Part shown: in pieces, positions 26,663 to 35,685 of the stretch
Position numbering within the stretch: position 1 is the first letter of the stretch
How the letters are laid out: every line of letters starts with the position of its first letter
DNA from: an uncultured Croceitalea sp.
Lineage (GTDB): Bacteria > Bacteroidota > Bacteroidia > Flavobacteriales > Flavobacteriaceae
Length of the DNA stretch: 64,000 bases
NCBI GenBank assembly: GCA_947494805.1
Contig: CANLWK010000001.1
Location: 434,001 to 498,000, forward strand
Direction of reading: 5' to 3'
The notes under the pieces: generated by a model
Seen by the model: only the letters and a program-made list of their open reading frames with translations
Told to the model about the DNA's origin: nothing
The model's database searches: none
Translations under genes and position numbers: made by a program

Positions 26663-28090
26663 TTATGATAGGGTTCTACCCAAAATTCTTCCAAAGCCTA
26701 AGGCCGGTGTTATGGCCATGCCACTGCAAAACGAGCTACCGCTTGTCGCACCAAGACCTAGAACCTCTCCCGCGGCATAAATGCCGGACATGGGTTCTCC
26801 ATCCGCATCCAGTACCTGTAGGTCTTTGTTCACTTTAATCCCTCCAAAAGTCACCAATACCGATGCATGGACTTTCAGGGCATAAAACGGAGCTGTCTTT
26901 ATGGGGTCTTTCAAATACGTGCGACCAAAATCAAGATCCGTTTTGGTCTCTACCATTGTATTGTATTCGGCAATGGTTTGTTTCAAATTATCCATTGGCA
27001 AACCAGTTACTTCAGCTAACTCTTCTATAGAATTCGCCATGCGTAAGGCATGGCCTCTTTCAGCTTCTGCCTTCATTTCTTTCACAGAACGACCAATCAT
27101 AATAGGATTATGATTTCCATTTTCATCGGGAGAATTTAATGCAGCCTCATCAAAAACTACCCAAAAGCACCAGTTAGGTTGCTGCATTGTGGCCAACTCC
27201 CGTGTTTCAGGACTAACCTCGTCCTCTCTTATAAAACGCTTGCCAAGGGTATTAACATAAATATCCCTAGGTTGACGATAAACCGATGTTAAGACCATTG
27301 CCCAATTGGCATTGAAATCGACTCGGCCACTACCTTCTTCCTCCTCCATTCCTCCAAGACTTGGCAAGTGGAATTCTCCATAGCGGAATTGACCTCCGTG
27401 TTTTTCTAAAATCACATGACCATCAGCTGTCGCCGTAGGATAACAAGAACTCACCAAAGGAATATTTGGATGCTTTTGCTGAAAATAAGCCGGGTTGCTT
27501 CCGTAACCCCCTGAGGTAATCACAATATTTTTCCCCGAATAACTTAATTCCCCATCTTCTGTACTGCAAATAACCGTATCGAAACGTTCTTCACTTTTAC
27601 CTAAGCCAATGAACGTGTTTTCAAAATGACATTCGATATTTCCACTGGCAACCTTTTCTTCCCATTGGGGATATAATACTTTGTAGATACTTAGTGCTTT
27701 CTCAGGTCCGTAAATCGTACGTGCCGTTTCATAGGCCACATGACCATAAATGATCCTGGGGCAATCAGAGGCCCATTCCATTCCCAATTCATCAAGCCAC
27801 TCAATTGTTTTTGGAGCTTCTGCTACCGCCAATTCAATAAGATCTAGGTCTCCAGATTTGTTGTTGATACGGTATATATCAGCCAAATGTTTCTCCACCG
27901 AATCTTCAATACCTTTCTCTTTTTGAAGTCTTGTGCCTCCTGCACTCATATGACCACCGGACCAATGCATGGCACCTCCAACATGGTTGGATTTCTCAAT
28001 GACCCCGACCTTCAATCCACGTTGTGCCGCAGTAATGGCACAGCTCATTCCTGCTGTACCAGCTCCAATTATAAGAATATCATATTTCAT
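26663..28090 (-). CDS. FAD-dependent fumarate-reductase/ketosteroid-dehydrogenase-like flavoprotein
   Basis: 475 residues of the FAD_binding_2 family. GAGTAGMSCA at 9-18 is the dinucleotide-binding motif, VGGAMHWSGGH follows, and the C-terminal GIYAAGEVLGLG and GSSFCSGMAITPALGFGRILG complete the FAD site. Relatives reduce or form C=C bonds next to carboxylates or ketones (fumarate, urocanate, 3-ketosteroid). No haem- or FMN-binding domain and no signal peptide, so it is a cytoplasmic single-subunit flavoenzyme. Its start overlaps the stop of hyuA by four bases, suggesting equal expression with HyuA. Confidence 0.83.
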   Translation of the reverse strand: MKYDILIIGAGTAGMSCAITAAQRGLKVGVIEKSNHVGGAMHWSGGHMSAGGTRLQKEKGIEDSVEKHLADIYRINNKSGDLDLIELAVAEAPKTIEWLDELGMEWASDCPRIIYGHVAYETARTIYGPEKALSIYKVLYPQWEEKVASGNIECHFENTFIGLGKSEERFDTVICSTEDGELSYSGKNIVITSGGYGSNPAYFQQKHPNIPLVSSCYPTATADGHVILEKHGGQFRYGEFHLPSLGGMEEEEGSGRVDFNANWAMVLTSVYRQPRDIYVNTLGKRFIREDEVSPETRELATMQQPNWCFWVVFDEAALNSPDENGNHNPIMIGRSVKEMKAEAERGHALRMANSIEELAEVTGLPMDNLKQTIAEYNTMVETKTDLDFGRTYLKDPIKTAPFYALKVHASVLVTFGGIKVNKDLQVLDADGEPMSGIYAAGEVLGLGATSGSSFCSGMAITPALGFGRILGRTLS

Positions 28091-30159
28091 TGGTATAAAT
28101 CGATAAGAATGTTTTTATCGGTATCTACCTGCACCGTGCAATTGATACCGACAACCGTTGTACTTTCGGTCTCCTCGATAATTGCAGGACCATCAAATTT
28201 TTCACTGGGCTTTAAGGCATAGCGATCATAAACCGGACAGTCTAAATACCCCGTTTCTTCAAAATATACTTTTCGAGTTCCCTTGTACGCCTCGGCATCA
28301 CTTGCAGTTGTCGAAAATTGTTCTACTTTCATTTCCGGAACCGGACCTTGGACGACAACACGCCATGTTACCATTTCCATTTGCATACCTTCAATGGAGC
28401 GATCGTACCGAAACTCATATTCCTTGACGAAACGTCTTTCAATTTCAGGAATACTCTCAGCACTCAATTCACCTTTTGGCAATTCAATGGTAATTTCATG
28501 ACCTTGGCCGTGGTAGCGCATTTCAACAACACGTTGAACAGTGGCATCCTCTTTTGCGATACCCGATTTGGCCAAAAAGGCATAACCCTCATGTTCCATG
28601 CCCCGAAGGAAAGTGTTTGTCACGTTCCAATCCAAAACATTCAATTCGGAAATATGGCTATGTATTTTTTCACTCGCAACAGGGGATACTAAAAATCCTA
28701 ATGCAGATGTTACACCTGCTCCCACAGGAACAATCAGGCGTTTTGTATTCAATAATCTGGCCACGCCAAATGCATGAACCGGGCCAGCACCACCGAAGCC
28801 GATCATATTAAAATGACGAGGGTCCATTCCCTTCTCAAGAACATGCACCCTAGCCGCATTGGCCATATTTTCATTTACAATTTTATGGATTCCCATCGCG
28901 GCATCTTCAATAGTGATTCCCAGTGGGTCTGCCAATTTATTTTTTATGGCGTTACGGGCGGCATCAATACTTAATTTCATTTCTCCGCCTAAAAAGTAAT
29001 CCGCATTCAAATAGCCCAACACCAAATCTGCATCGGTCACCGTTGGGTTTTCACCGCCGAGATCATAACATGCCGGGCCGGGTGTTGAAGAAGCACTATC
29101 AGGACCAACGGTCAACAGGCCCATACTATTTACACGAGCTATACTTCCCCCACCTGCGCCGATTTCAATCAAATCAATGACAGGAATACGCACAGGAAGT
29201 CCGCTACCTTTCTTAAACCGTTTGACGCGACCTGCCTCAAAATGATTTGTGATTTCAGGCTTTCCCTCATAAATCACACAAGCCTTGGCCGTGGTACCGC
29301 CCATATCAAAACATAGCAGGTTTTTTTCTTCCAAATGTTTCCCGTAGAAAACACCGGCCATAGCCCCCCCTGCAGGGCCTGATTCCAACAAATGTATGGG
29401 CGATTTACGAGCACCATCAATAGTTGTCAGTTTACCGCTGGAAATCATAATATTGATATTGCCATCAAAGCCCGCAGTGCGCAACTGTGTCTCAAAATCT
29501 TTTAAATACTTATCAGTAAGAGGTTGTACATAGGCGTTCATGGCAGTTGCCGAACTACGCTCATATTCACGAATCTCAGGCATAATTTCGGAGGATAGGC
29601 TATAATATATTTCAGGCACATTTTTGGCGAGATAGTCCCCTAATGCCTTCTCATGAACTGTATTCGCAAAAGAGTTCAACAAGCAAACCCCAACGGCTTC
29701 AATCCCATTGTCCTTCAATGTGTCAGCTAAGGACTTCAAAGCGCCTTCATCCAGGGGCGTAACCACATTACCTTCGATATCAACACGTTCGGGAACCCCC
29801 ATGCGCAAGTTTCTGGGTACCAAAGGTTTCGGCATGGTCAAGAAAATATCGTAGATGTCATACCGCATTTCACGGCCAATTTCGAGCACATCCTCAAATC
29901 CTTTTGTTGTTATGAAGGCCGTTTTGCCACCTTTACGTTCTATAACCGCATTGGTAACCAGCGTAGTGCCATGAACAATGCCATCCATATTTTCAACCGG
30001 AAAACCGAACTTCTCTTCAAGCTCCTTCACTCCATTGAAAATACCCACTGTCGGATCCGGGTAGGTTGTCAATGTTTTCGCAAAATATAGTTGATTGCTA
30101 TCGTCATCGAACAATACAAAATCTGTAAATGTTCCTCCTATGTCTATTCCTAATTTCAT
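28087..30159 (-). CDS. hyuA: Hydantoinase A / oxoprolinase-family ATP-dependent subunit
   Basis: 690 residues from the ATG at 30159. A longer frame from a TTG at 30201 only translates a hexamer repeat into Leu-Asn pairs and is rejected. The start MKLGIDIGGTFTDFVLFDD is the classic HyuA N-terminus with the phosphate-binding GGTFTD. EIGAGGGSIARV, DMGGTTAKACV and FGGAGPVHAFGVA are further family motifs, belonging to the ASKHA ATPase fold. Together with HyuB it should phosphorylate and open a lactam or imide ring, or carboxylate a ketone. Pyrrolinone rings at the ends of bilins would be suitable chemically, but this is inference. Confidence 0.87.
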   Translation of the reverse strand: MKLGIDIGGTFTDFVLFDDDSNQLYFAKTLTTYPDPTVGIFNGVKELEEKFGFPVENMDGIVHGTTLVTNAVIERKGGKTAFITTKGFEDVLEIGREMRYDIYDIFLTMPKPLVPRNLRMGVPERVDIEGNVVTPLDEGALKSLADTLKDNGIEAVGVCLLNSFANTVHEKALGDYLAKNVPEIYYSLSSEIMPEIREYERSSATAMNAYVQPLTDKYLKDFETQLRTAGFDGNINIMISSGKLTTIDGARKSPIHLLESGPAGGAMAGVFYGKHLEEKNLLCFDMGGTTAKACVIYEGKPEITNHFEAGRVKRFKKGSGLPVRIPVIDLIEIGAGGGSIARVNSMGLLTVGPDSASSTPGPACYDLGGENPTVTDADLVLGYLNADYFLGGEMKLSIDAARNAIKNKLADPLGITIEDAAMGIHKIVNENMANAARVHVLEKGMDPRHFNMIGFGGAGPVHAFGVARLLNTKRLIVPVGAGVTSALGFLVSPVASEKIHSHISELNVLDWNVTNTFLRGMEHEGYAFLAKSGIAKEDATVQRVVEMRYHGQGHEITIELPKGELSAESIPEIERRFVKEYEFRYDRSIEGMQMEMVTWRVVVQGPVPEMKVEQFSTTASDAEAYKGTRKVYFEETGYLDCPVYDRYALKPSEKFDGPAIIEETESTTVVGINCTVQVDTDKNILIDLYQ

Positions 30160-30166
30160 TTTAAAA

Positions 30167-30201
30167 TTCAAGTTCAAGTTCAAGTTCAAGTTCAAGTTCA
30201 A
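30167..30201. repeat. TTCAAG hexamer tandem repeat before hyuA
   Basis: About 5.8 perfect copies of TTCAAG end eight bases upstream of the hyuA start codon (transcribed as CTTGAA on the hyuA strand). It lies in the leader or core promoter region. Slippage would change leader length in steps of six without affecting the frame. Confidence 0.85.
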
Positions 30202-30252
30202 TTTGGACCTGGGAGCAAAAATTGGTCCGTCGTACTTTTGGCCTCGTACTTG

Positions 30253-31086
30253 TTAATGGTATTCTTCCCCACCGGAGACATTCATGGCTTCTCCCGTTAT
30301 ATAATCAGCCTGGTCAGACGCCAAAAAGGCAACCGCTTTAGCGATATCTTCGACAAGTCCGGTTCTTTTTAAAGGGTTTTTGTCAACAATACTCTGTAAG
30401 TAATCATTATAATCCAACCCTAGTTTATCACTGAAAAACTTGTTCTGCCAATGGCCCAGTCCTGTGGTGATATGGTTTGGACATACTGCGTTTACGCGGA
30501 TTTTATATTGCCCTAGCTCAACTGCGTTAGACCTTGTCAGGCCAATCATTCCATGTTTAGAAGAGGTATATGCCGCGGCATAGGGGAAACCTGATTTAGC
30601 TGCTTGACTGGCAATATTGATTATTGCACCGCCCTTGCCCTGTTTTATCATTTGGATGGCCGCATGTTTGGAACACAAGAAAGTACCTTTAAGATTTACG
30701 TCAAGTACAGCATCCCAACTTTCTTCTTTGAATTCAGTGAACGGTTCCATAATATACCCAACCCCTGCATTGTTCACCATGATATCGATACTGCCGAAAG
30801 CCTCCCTGGTCTTTTGAACCAAATTTGTTACCTGGTCCTCAAATCTCACATCACAAACGATGGCCATTGCGTTCACACCTTTGTTCTTTGCTTTTTTGAC
30901 AATGGTTTCCATATCATCGGTAGTACCAATATGCTCTTCACTAAATTGCTCTCCTTTGCTGGTTCCAATGTCGGTTATCACTACATTGCAACCTTCCTCG
31001 GCAAGTTTTAAGATAATTGCCTCACCGATTCCATCAATTCTTCCAGAGCCCGTAACAATTGCTGTTTTTCCTTTAAGATTATACAT
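30253..31086 (-). CDS. Short-chain dehydrogenase/reductase
   Basis: 277 residues, classical SDR. The cofactor motif is TGSGRIDGIGEA at about 12-23, a slightly extended form of TGxxxGxG, with a downstream DI that would favour NAD(H). NNAGVG, the catalytic Ser in NIASQAAKSG and YTSSK (YxxxK) are all present, and the C-terminus ends in YITGEAMNVSGGEEYH. It oxidises or reduces a hydroxyl/keto group of an intermediate. Sits between the HapK-like gene and hyuA in the minus operon starting at 32,185. Confidence 0.87.
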   Translation of the reverse strand: MYNLKGKTAIVTGSGRIDGIGEAIILKLAEEGCNVVITDIGTSKGEQFSEEHIGTTDDMETIVKKAKNKGVNAMAIVCDVRFEDQVTNLVQKTREAFGSIDIMVNNAGVGYIMEPFTEFKEESWDAVLDVNLKGTFLCSKHAAIQMIKQGKGGAIINIASQAAKSGFPYAAAYTSSKHGMIGLTRSNAVELGQYKIRVNAVCPNHITTGLGHWQNKFFSDKLGLDYNDYLQSIVDKNPLKRTGLVEDIAKAVAFLASDQADYITGEAMNVSGGEEYH

Positions 31087-31089
31087 GGC

Positions 31090-31401
31090 CTAAGCGATTT
31101 GATCCGATACAATAAACATAGGATTGTCAGCAAAACTCTGGAATTCAGCCGCTACTTTCTGCATGGCTTCCGAACCTACTTCTTCTCCCAATTTTGCCAT
31201 ATCATTGATTTCCAAAACTTCGCAATATTCATATGGGGCCGGGGTTTCAGTTCCCATAATGTTCCCCATACGAAATACCTTGAAACTATCAACAGAATCC
31301 ATACTAGACGCCGTTGGAACATCTGTATTTTTTGCCCATTGCTCATAAGCATCTCTGGCTGATTCATCTTTTAAACTAAACAAAACGACTAATGCTGCCA
31401 T
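31090..31401 (-). CDS. Small RedY/HapK-like protein
   Basis: 103 residues. The layout LVVLFSLKDESARDAYEQW, FKVFRMGN, PYEYCEVLEINDM and the closing FIVSDQIA resembles the RedY/HapK family, ferredoxin-like (dimeric alpha+beta barrel) proteins known from prodiginine gene clusters and many unrelated catabolic clusters. In prodiginine pathways they are implicated in pyrrole-containing intermediates. Not enough here for a defined reaction. Cytoplasmic; four bases upstream of the SDR gene. Confidence 0.55.
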   Translation of the reverse strand: MAALVVLFSLKDESARDAYEQWAKNTDVPTASSMDSVDSFKVFRMGNIMGTETPAPYEYCEVLEINDMAKLGEEVGSEAMQKVAAEFQSFADNPMFIVSDQIA

Positions 31402-31423
31402 AATTTTTTTTTAAAATTTGCAT

Positions 31424-32185
31424 CTATTTTCTCGCCTCCAGAAAAACATTTCCAGAAGTTTTAATAAGTCCTTGAACGGAATTCATTATTAGTGACGCTC
31501 CTTTTTCAATGAGAGCTTGGGCACCTGCGGCATTGCCCGCAACGGTACCAAACCATTTGCCGGAATCCAAGATGGTTGCAAAAATCTCATCCAAGACTTT
31601 CTTCACCTCATCATGTAGAGGCCCATCATAATAGCCCATGGACATGGCCAAATCACGGGGACCTATTATAAACCCATCGACGCCATCAATTTTACACAAT
31701 TCGGGAAGGTTCTTTACACATTCCATAGTCTCAATTTGAGGAAGGACCAAAGTCTGGTCATTAGCAAAGGCTACGTACTCAGCTTGGCTCATGGCCCCTT
31801 GCATATAGTCGGCAGCTCGAACTGGCCCCAAACCTCGCTTTCCGAACGGGGGGTACTTAATGGCTTCTACCAATGTCTTCACATCATCTGAATTATTAAT
31901 TGTGGGCATCATGACCCCCATAATACCCGCATCCATATATTGCAAAATCAATTTGGCATCCACACTTCTAATGCGAGCCAATGGCGTTGTATTCCTCAGC
32001 TCACATGCCCTGACCATGTTGGTGACATCTGAAGCCGTAATTGCTCCATGCTCGCCATCGATCATATAGAAATCCATTCCGAGGAGCCCTATATATTCAC
32101 AAATAGTAGGGTCAATAGTTGGTGAGATTACCCCGAAGGCGGCTTTTCCGGTATTTATCCTTTTCTTAAGTTGGTTTTCCTTCAT
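31424..32185 (-). CDS. HpcH/HpaI-family aldolase
   Basis: 253 residues of the class II HpcH/HpaI type, which cleaves 4-hydroxy-2-oxoacids or malate-like compounds to pyruvate (or a related 2-oxoacid) and an aldehyde or oxoacid. DFYMIDGEHGAI near 34-45 carries the catalytic His, LPQIETMECVKNL has the metal-binding Glu and GPRDLAMSMGY the metal-binding Asp. First gene of the minus operon holding SDR, hyuA and the fumarate-reductase-like gene. A candidate for the C-C bond cleavage step that yields a 2-oxoacid for the pyruvate dehydrogenase encoded at 42-47 kb. Confidence 0.85.
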   Translation of the reverse strand: MKENQLKKRINTGKAAFGVISPTIDPTICEYIGLLGMDFYMIDGEHGAITASDVTNMVRACELRNTTPLARIRSVDAKLILQYMDAGIMGVMMPTINNSDDVKTLVEAIKYPPFGKRGLGPVRAADYMQGAMSQAEYVAFANDQTLVLPQIETMECVKNLPELCKIDGVDGFIIGPRDLAMSMGYYDGPLHDEVKKVLDEIFATILDSGKWFGTVAGNAAGAQALIEKGASLIMNSVQGLIKTSGNVFLEARK

Positions 32186-32471
32186 ACTAAAATGTTGTTA
32201 TTGCATAGATGAATTGTTTGAATTCAACAAACAAATTTGAGTAATTCTTTAGATATGGTATAATCAGAAAATACAAATCTTTTATTCTTCCATCGGGCAA
32301 TTTACCATAAATAGTTAATATAATTAATTATTAATATAGTTAATCATTTAAAATTAAAAAATATAACTTTCCATTAAGCTTAGTAGGCATAATTTTAAAT
32401 CCGTACAATACTCTTTAGAAACTTGAGCAAAGATGACGCCTTCAATTCGAATTCGAAATCGCCATTAACTA
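32186..32471. other. Intergenic region with operator E
   Basis: A 286-base AT-rich leader of the aldolase operon. Apart from operator E at 32312-32346 and a TATTTATG -7-like box just downstream of it on the minus strand, nothing else is evident. Confidence 0.6.
32312..32346. promoter_or_regulatory. Island operator E (four TTAA cores)
   Basis: TTAA at 32315, 32324, 32331 and 32340, exact 9-7-9 spacing; first dyad TAGTTAA-N5-TTAATTA. Upstream of the HpcH/HpaI-SDR-hyuA operon. Confidence 0.75.
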
Positions 32472-32999
32472 TTATTCTATAGGCTCGCCATTGGCAATTT
32501 TTTCACGAACAAAATTCATTAGACCACCGGCCTCGGCAACTTTAGAAACGAATGGTGCGGCCGGAACAGAAGTAAATTGTGTTCCCTTTGTCAAATTCTT
32601 GATAATTCCTTTATCAGCGTCATATTCAAGTTCGTCGCCTGTTTCGCATCCTAGGTGCATATTATCGTCGGAGGTTATGAAAGGAAGCCCGTAATTGATA
32701 GCGTTTCGGAACTGTAATCGCGCAAAGCTTGTAGCAAAAACTGCCTGAATTCCTGCCCCCATTAATCCGGTAACAACATGTTCTATTGATTTTCCGCCAC
32801 CGGCAAAGTTATGATTGGCGACAATAAAGGTGTAGCCTTTGTCTTTAAATCCGTTCTCTTTGCTGAATTCCTCCTTGACCCCGGACATTACTATCTTACT
32901 GTTCTCTTCAGGGTCTATTGGAGATGTCCAATACTCGGAGGTAATGATGTCATACGCCATTACATAATCATCAGCTACCCAACAGGTTCCTTTTATCAT
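32472..32999 (-). CDS. LeuD-like small subunit of an aconitase-superfamily hydratase, altered loop
   Basis: 175 residues with the swivelling-domain pattern of LeuD/aconitase domain 4: FIVANHNF, then FATSFARLQFRNAINYGLPFI, the conserved catalytic-Arg helix region. The substrate-binding loop that is GCGSSREHAP in LeuD reads AGGGKSIEHV here (about 66-75), so the Cys and Ser pair is lost. It is likely the partner of the LeuC-like protein at 34,370 although an amine-oxidase-family gene lies between them. Substrate is probably not isopropylmalate; an alkyl-substituted maleate or malate is possible. Confidence 0.72.
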   Translation of the reverse strand: MIKGTCWVADDYVMAYDIITSEYWTSPIDPEENSKIVMSGVKEEFSKENGFKDKGYTFIVANHNFAGGGKSIEHVVTGLMGAGIQAVFATSFARLQFRNAINYGLPFITSDDNMHLGCETGDELEYDADKGIIKNLTKGTQFTSVPAAPFVSKVAEAGGLMNFVREKIANGEPIE

Positions 33000-33008
33000 A
33001 TTATAAAT

Positions 33009-34361
33009 TTAACTCATTAATTCATTAAATACCCTTCTTGCCGATTCGGCAGCAGCCTCCATTCCACGTGATTCATGGGCTGCATGCTCACCGGCAAAGT
33101 GTATATTGCCCGCAGGTTTTATCATATCTTCGAACCAAGCGGCCTGACCTACACCAAATTCAATATAGGCACCTTTATTGAAAGGATATTTTCCCCAATT
33201 CTGTTGTCCCAAGTATTCAATCTTTCCTACTGTTGAGGGGCGAATTTCATTTATCTTTTTAATCGTATAATCTGCGATTTCTTTTTCTGACATCTTATCA
33301 AAAAAAGCTGTTCCCAGTCCGTTGACCCAACAGGCCAATTCTTTTTCATCCGGTGAGGAGCTCATATTCATGATGCGTTCCAAAGGAGTATCCGTCCACA
33401 TATCAAAAGGTATTTCATCTTGTTCCCAAAATGGCTCGGAATGCGTTAAGTGTATTTGGGTAATATCCGTATAGTCTAGTTGTTCAATTGCCTTTTTTTG
33501 ATTGTTGTTGAAAGAAGCATTCATTTTCACATCGCGCAAAGTGGTAAAGGGCATGGTGGAAACTACTTTTTTAGCCCTGTATTTACTTTCGTCGACACAG
33601 CTTACCACGATCCCTTTTTCGCCATCATCAATGGAACTCACCATCTTATTTTTTAACACCGGATTGGCCAAACTATCGGCAATGGAATTGATAAAATGTT
33701 TTGAACCGTCCTTGAAATTCAACACCCGCTCAGAACCGTTGAACTTTCGAAAAGCAGCACTATGGTATGCATTTATAGCTGATGTTTTTCGAATATCATT
33801 ATAGTTGGCACTGATATCGGCCAAATCTATTTGTTTTTCGGTAAGTCCGTTTCGTCTTAATAGCTCGCTGTAAGGTTCATCCAATTCTGGCCTTTGATAC
33901 CACTGATCCAAAGTGGTGAGCTGCGGTGATTTGCCAAACGCGGTAAACTGTAAATAGGCCGGGTTCGTTTTTGGATCAGGCCATTTGTCATAAAGCTTTC
34001 CATCAACATAAATAGCCGTTGGTGATCGCATGTAATCGGTAATGTCAATCATCTCGGTATTGAACTCGTTTACCAATTTCATGACCTCGGTATACTTATC
34101 TCCGATACCTCTGCCTCCTACTTCTCGATTTATGTCCTCCCTAGAAAACATACGACCGCCCACTCTGTTACTTCCTTCTAAAACCAGATAATCCTTGCCG
34201 GCTTTATTCAAAAGGTGGGCTAAATACAAACCCGAAAGTCCGGCGCCCAAAATAAGGACTTCGGCATCAAGTTTCGGCGTTGGTTTGGCGCATGCCATAG
34301 GCATCACACTCAGGGTCAGACCTGCCGCTCCGGATTTTTGTATGAAATCTCTTCTTTTCAT
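33009..34361 (-). CDS. Exported FAD-dependent amine-oxidase-family flavoprotein
   Basis: 450 residues. MKRRDFIQKSG is a Tat-type start and PMAC (Cys24) a lipobox. GAGLSG at 39-44, NRVGGRMF, and the C-terminal HFAGEHAAHESRGMEAAAESARR mark the two FAD contact regions of the amine oxidase family. It is the third such enzyme in the window and somewhat shorter than those at 5,682 and 9,122, though related to them (shared WEQDE/D-x-x-x-DMWTD segment). Inserted between the LeuC-like and LeuD-like genes. Substrate unknown. Confidence 0.86.
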   Translation of the reverse strand: MKRRDFIQKSGAAGLTLSVMPMACAKPTPKLDAEVLILGAGLSGLYLAHLLNKAGKDYLVLEGSNRVGGRMFSREDINREVGGRGIGDKYTEVMKLVNEFNTEMIDITDYMRSPTAIYVDGKLYDKWPDPKTNPAYLQFTAFGKSPQLTTLDQWYQRPELDEPYSELLRRNGLTEKQIDLADISANYNDIRKTSAINAYHSAAFRKFNGSERVLNFKDGSKHFINSIADSLANPVLKNKMVSSIDDGEKGIVVSCVDESKYRAKKVVSTMPFTTLRDVKMNASFNNNQKKAIEQLDYTDITQIHLTHSEPFWEQDEIPFDMWTDTPLERIMNMSSSPDEKELACWVNGLGTAFFDKMSEKEIADYTIKKINEIRPSTVGKIEYLGQQNWGKYPFNKGAYIEFGVGQAAWFEDMIKPAGNIHFAGEHAAHESRGMEAAAESARRVFNELMS

Positions 34362-34369
34362 AAGATTTC

Positions 34370-35638
34370 TCAGATATCAAAAGTTCTTGGATCTGTCACT
34401 TCTCCCCTAATCGCCGAGGCTGCAACTACTGAAGGAGAGGTTAAGTACACCTTGGCATTACGACTACCCATTCGCCCGGTCATATTTCGATTTCCGGCAC
34501 TTAATACGATATCTCCGTCGCCGGCAACACCCGTATGCAAACCTGCACATGAGGCACAACTTGGTGTATCAATGGCAACTCCAGCTTTAATCAAGGTTTC
34601 TAAATGTCCGGCTTGCAATGCTTCCAAATAGACGGTTTGACTTGCCGGTACCAGTATCATATTCACGTCGCGGTGCACCTGCTTGTCTTTCATGATTTCG
34701 GCCATAGTCGCAATATCTTCCAGCCTTCCATTGGTGCATGTACCAACAAAAGCTTTGTTGAATTTTTGACCTATTAATTTATCAATGGTAACCGTATCAT
34801 CCAGTTTTCCGGGTAGTGCTATCGTAGGGGCCAAGTCAGAAATGTCGATATCGTAAACCATATCGTATTCCGCATCTTCATCGCTCTTGACGAAATGCCA
34901 TTTGTCGTTTGTTCTATTGCGCAAGTATCTTTCGGTCACTACATCTGGGGCAACGATTCCGTTTTTGGCACCCAAATCGACCGTCATATTACAAAGGGTC
35001 ATGCGGCCCGCCATACTCAAGCTGCTGATTGCCGGACCTGTAAATTCCAGTGCCTTGTACAGCAAATGGCCGTTCCAATGCATCATGCCCATAATATGCA
35101 GACTCAAGTCTTTTGCCATCACCCAGGGCTGCCACTTTCCTGTAACATTGAATTTTACAGATTTTGGAATCCTGAACCAAGCCTTACCCGTGGCCATGGC
35201 AACGGCGGCATCCGTAACGCCTATGGCATTGCCCATGGCACCAACGGCACCGTAGGTATTTGCATGCGAATCGGTTCCAATGCTTATTGTGCCCGGTAGC
35301 ACATGACCTTGTTCCACCATAATTTGATGCGCGATACCTTGTCGGCCCAAATCATAAAAATGGGTAATATCATGTTGTTTAACCACCTCTCTCCATTCGT
35401 TCAACATATTGGCAAAACGTTGGTTAGGAGGAGGGACCAAGTGGTCTGAAACGCAGATTACCTTGTCTTTGTCAAAGACTTCGGTTTTTCCTAATGACCT
35501 GAATTTATCAAAGCATTGTCTACCCAAAAAATCCATGGTCATAACGGAATGGATATCTGTCCAAACCAATTCTCCCGGTGTTACTTTATCGCGGCCGCTA
35601 CTGCGCGCCATAATCTTTTCTGTAATGGTCATTCCCAT
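34370..35638 (-). CDS. LeuC-like [4Fe-4S] large subunit of an aconitase-superfamily hydratase
   Basis: 422 residues. The three cluster-binding cysteines are in VGTCTNGR (Cys301) and SCASCAG (Cys361, Cys364). DSHANTYGA (about 123-131) is the usual DSHT region. The length fits the short LeuC2/homoaconitase type that includes dimethylmaleate hydratase DmdA, rather than the 466-residue biosynthetic LeuC. It should add water across a maleate-like double bond. A second, more canonical pair is at 55,877 and 57,114, so two substrates or two steps are implied. Upstream neighbour is a DUF3598-like gene. Confidence 0.82.
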   Translation of the reverse strand: MGMTITEKIMARSSGRDKVTPGELVWTDIHSVMTMDFLGRQCFDKFRSLGKTEVFDKDKVICVSDHLVPPPNQRFANMLNEWREVVKQHDITHFYDLGRQGIAHQIMVEQGHVLPGTISIGTDSHANTYGAVGAMGNAIGVTDAAVAMATGKAWFRIPKSVKFNVTGKWQPWVMAKDLSLHIMGMMHWNGHLLYKALEFTGPAISSLSMAGRMTLCNMTVDLGAKNGIVAPDVVTERYLRNRTNDKWHFVKSDEDAEYDMVYDIDISDLAPTIALPGKLDDTVTIDKLIGQKFNKAFVGTCTNGRLEDIATMAEIMKDKQVHRDVNMILVPASQTVYLEALQAGHLETLIKAGVAIDTPSCASCAGLHTGVAGDGDIVLSAGNRNMTGRMGSRNAKVYLTSPSVVAASAIRGEVTDPRTFDI

Positions 35639-35685
35639 ATTGAGAAGTATTTTATTCTAAAAAAGTTTAGTTGGTCAAGACAACA

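Noticed and set aside
30160-30201. N-terminal extension of HyuA from a TTG codon with Leu-Asn repeats
   Set aside because: It only translates the TTCAAG repeat; the family starts at the Met of MKLGIDIGG, which is the ATG at 30159.
31090-31401. Prodiginine biosynthesis cluster
   Set aside because: Only the small RedY/HapK-like protein points to it; no condensing enzyme, peptidyl carrier protein or prolyl oxidase genes are found.
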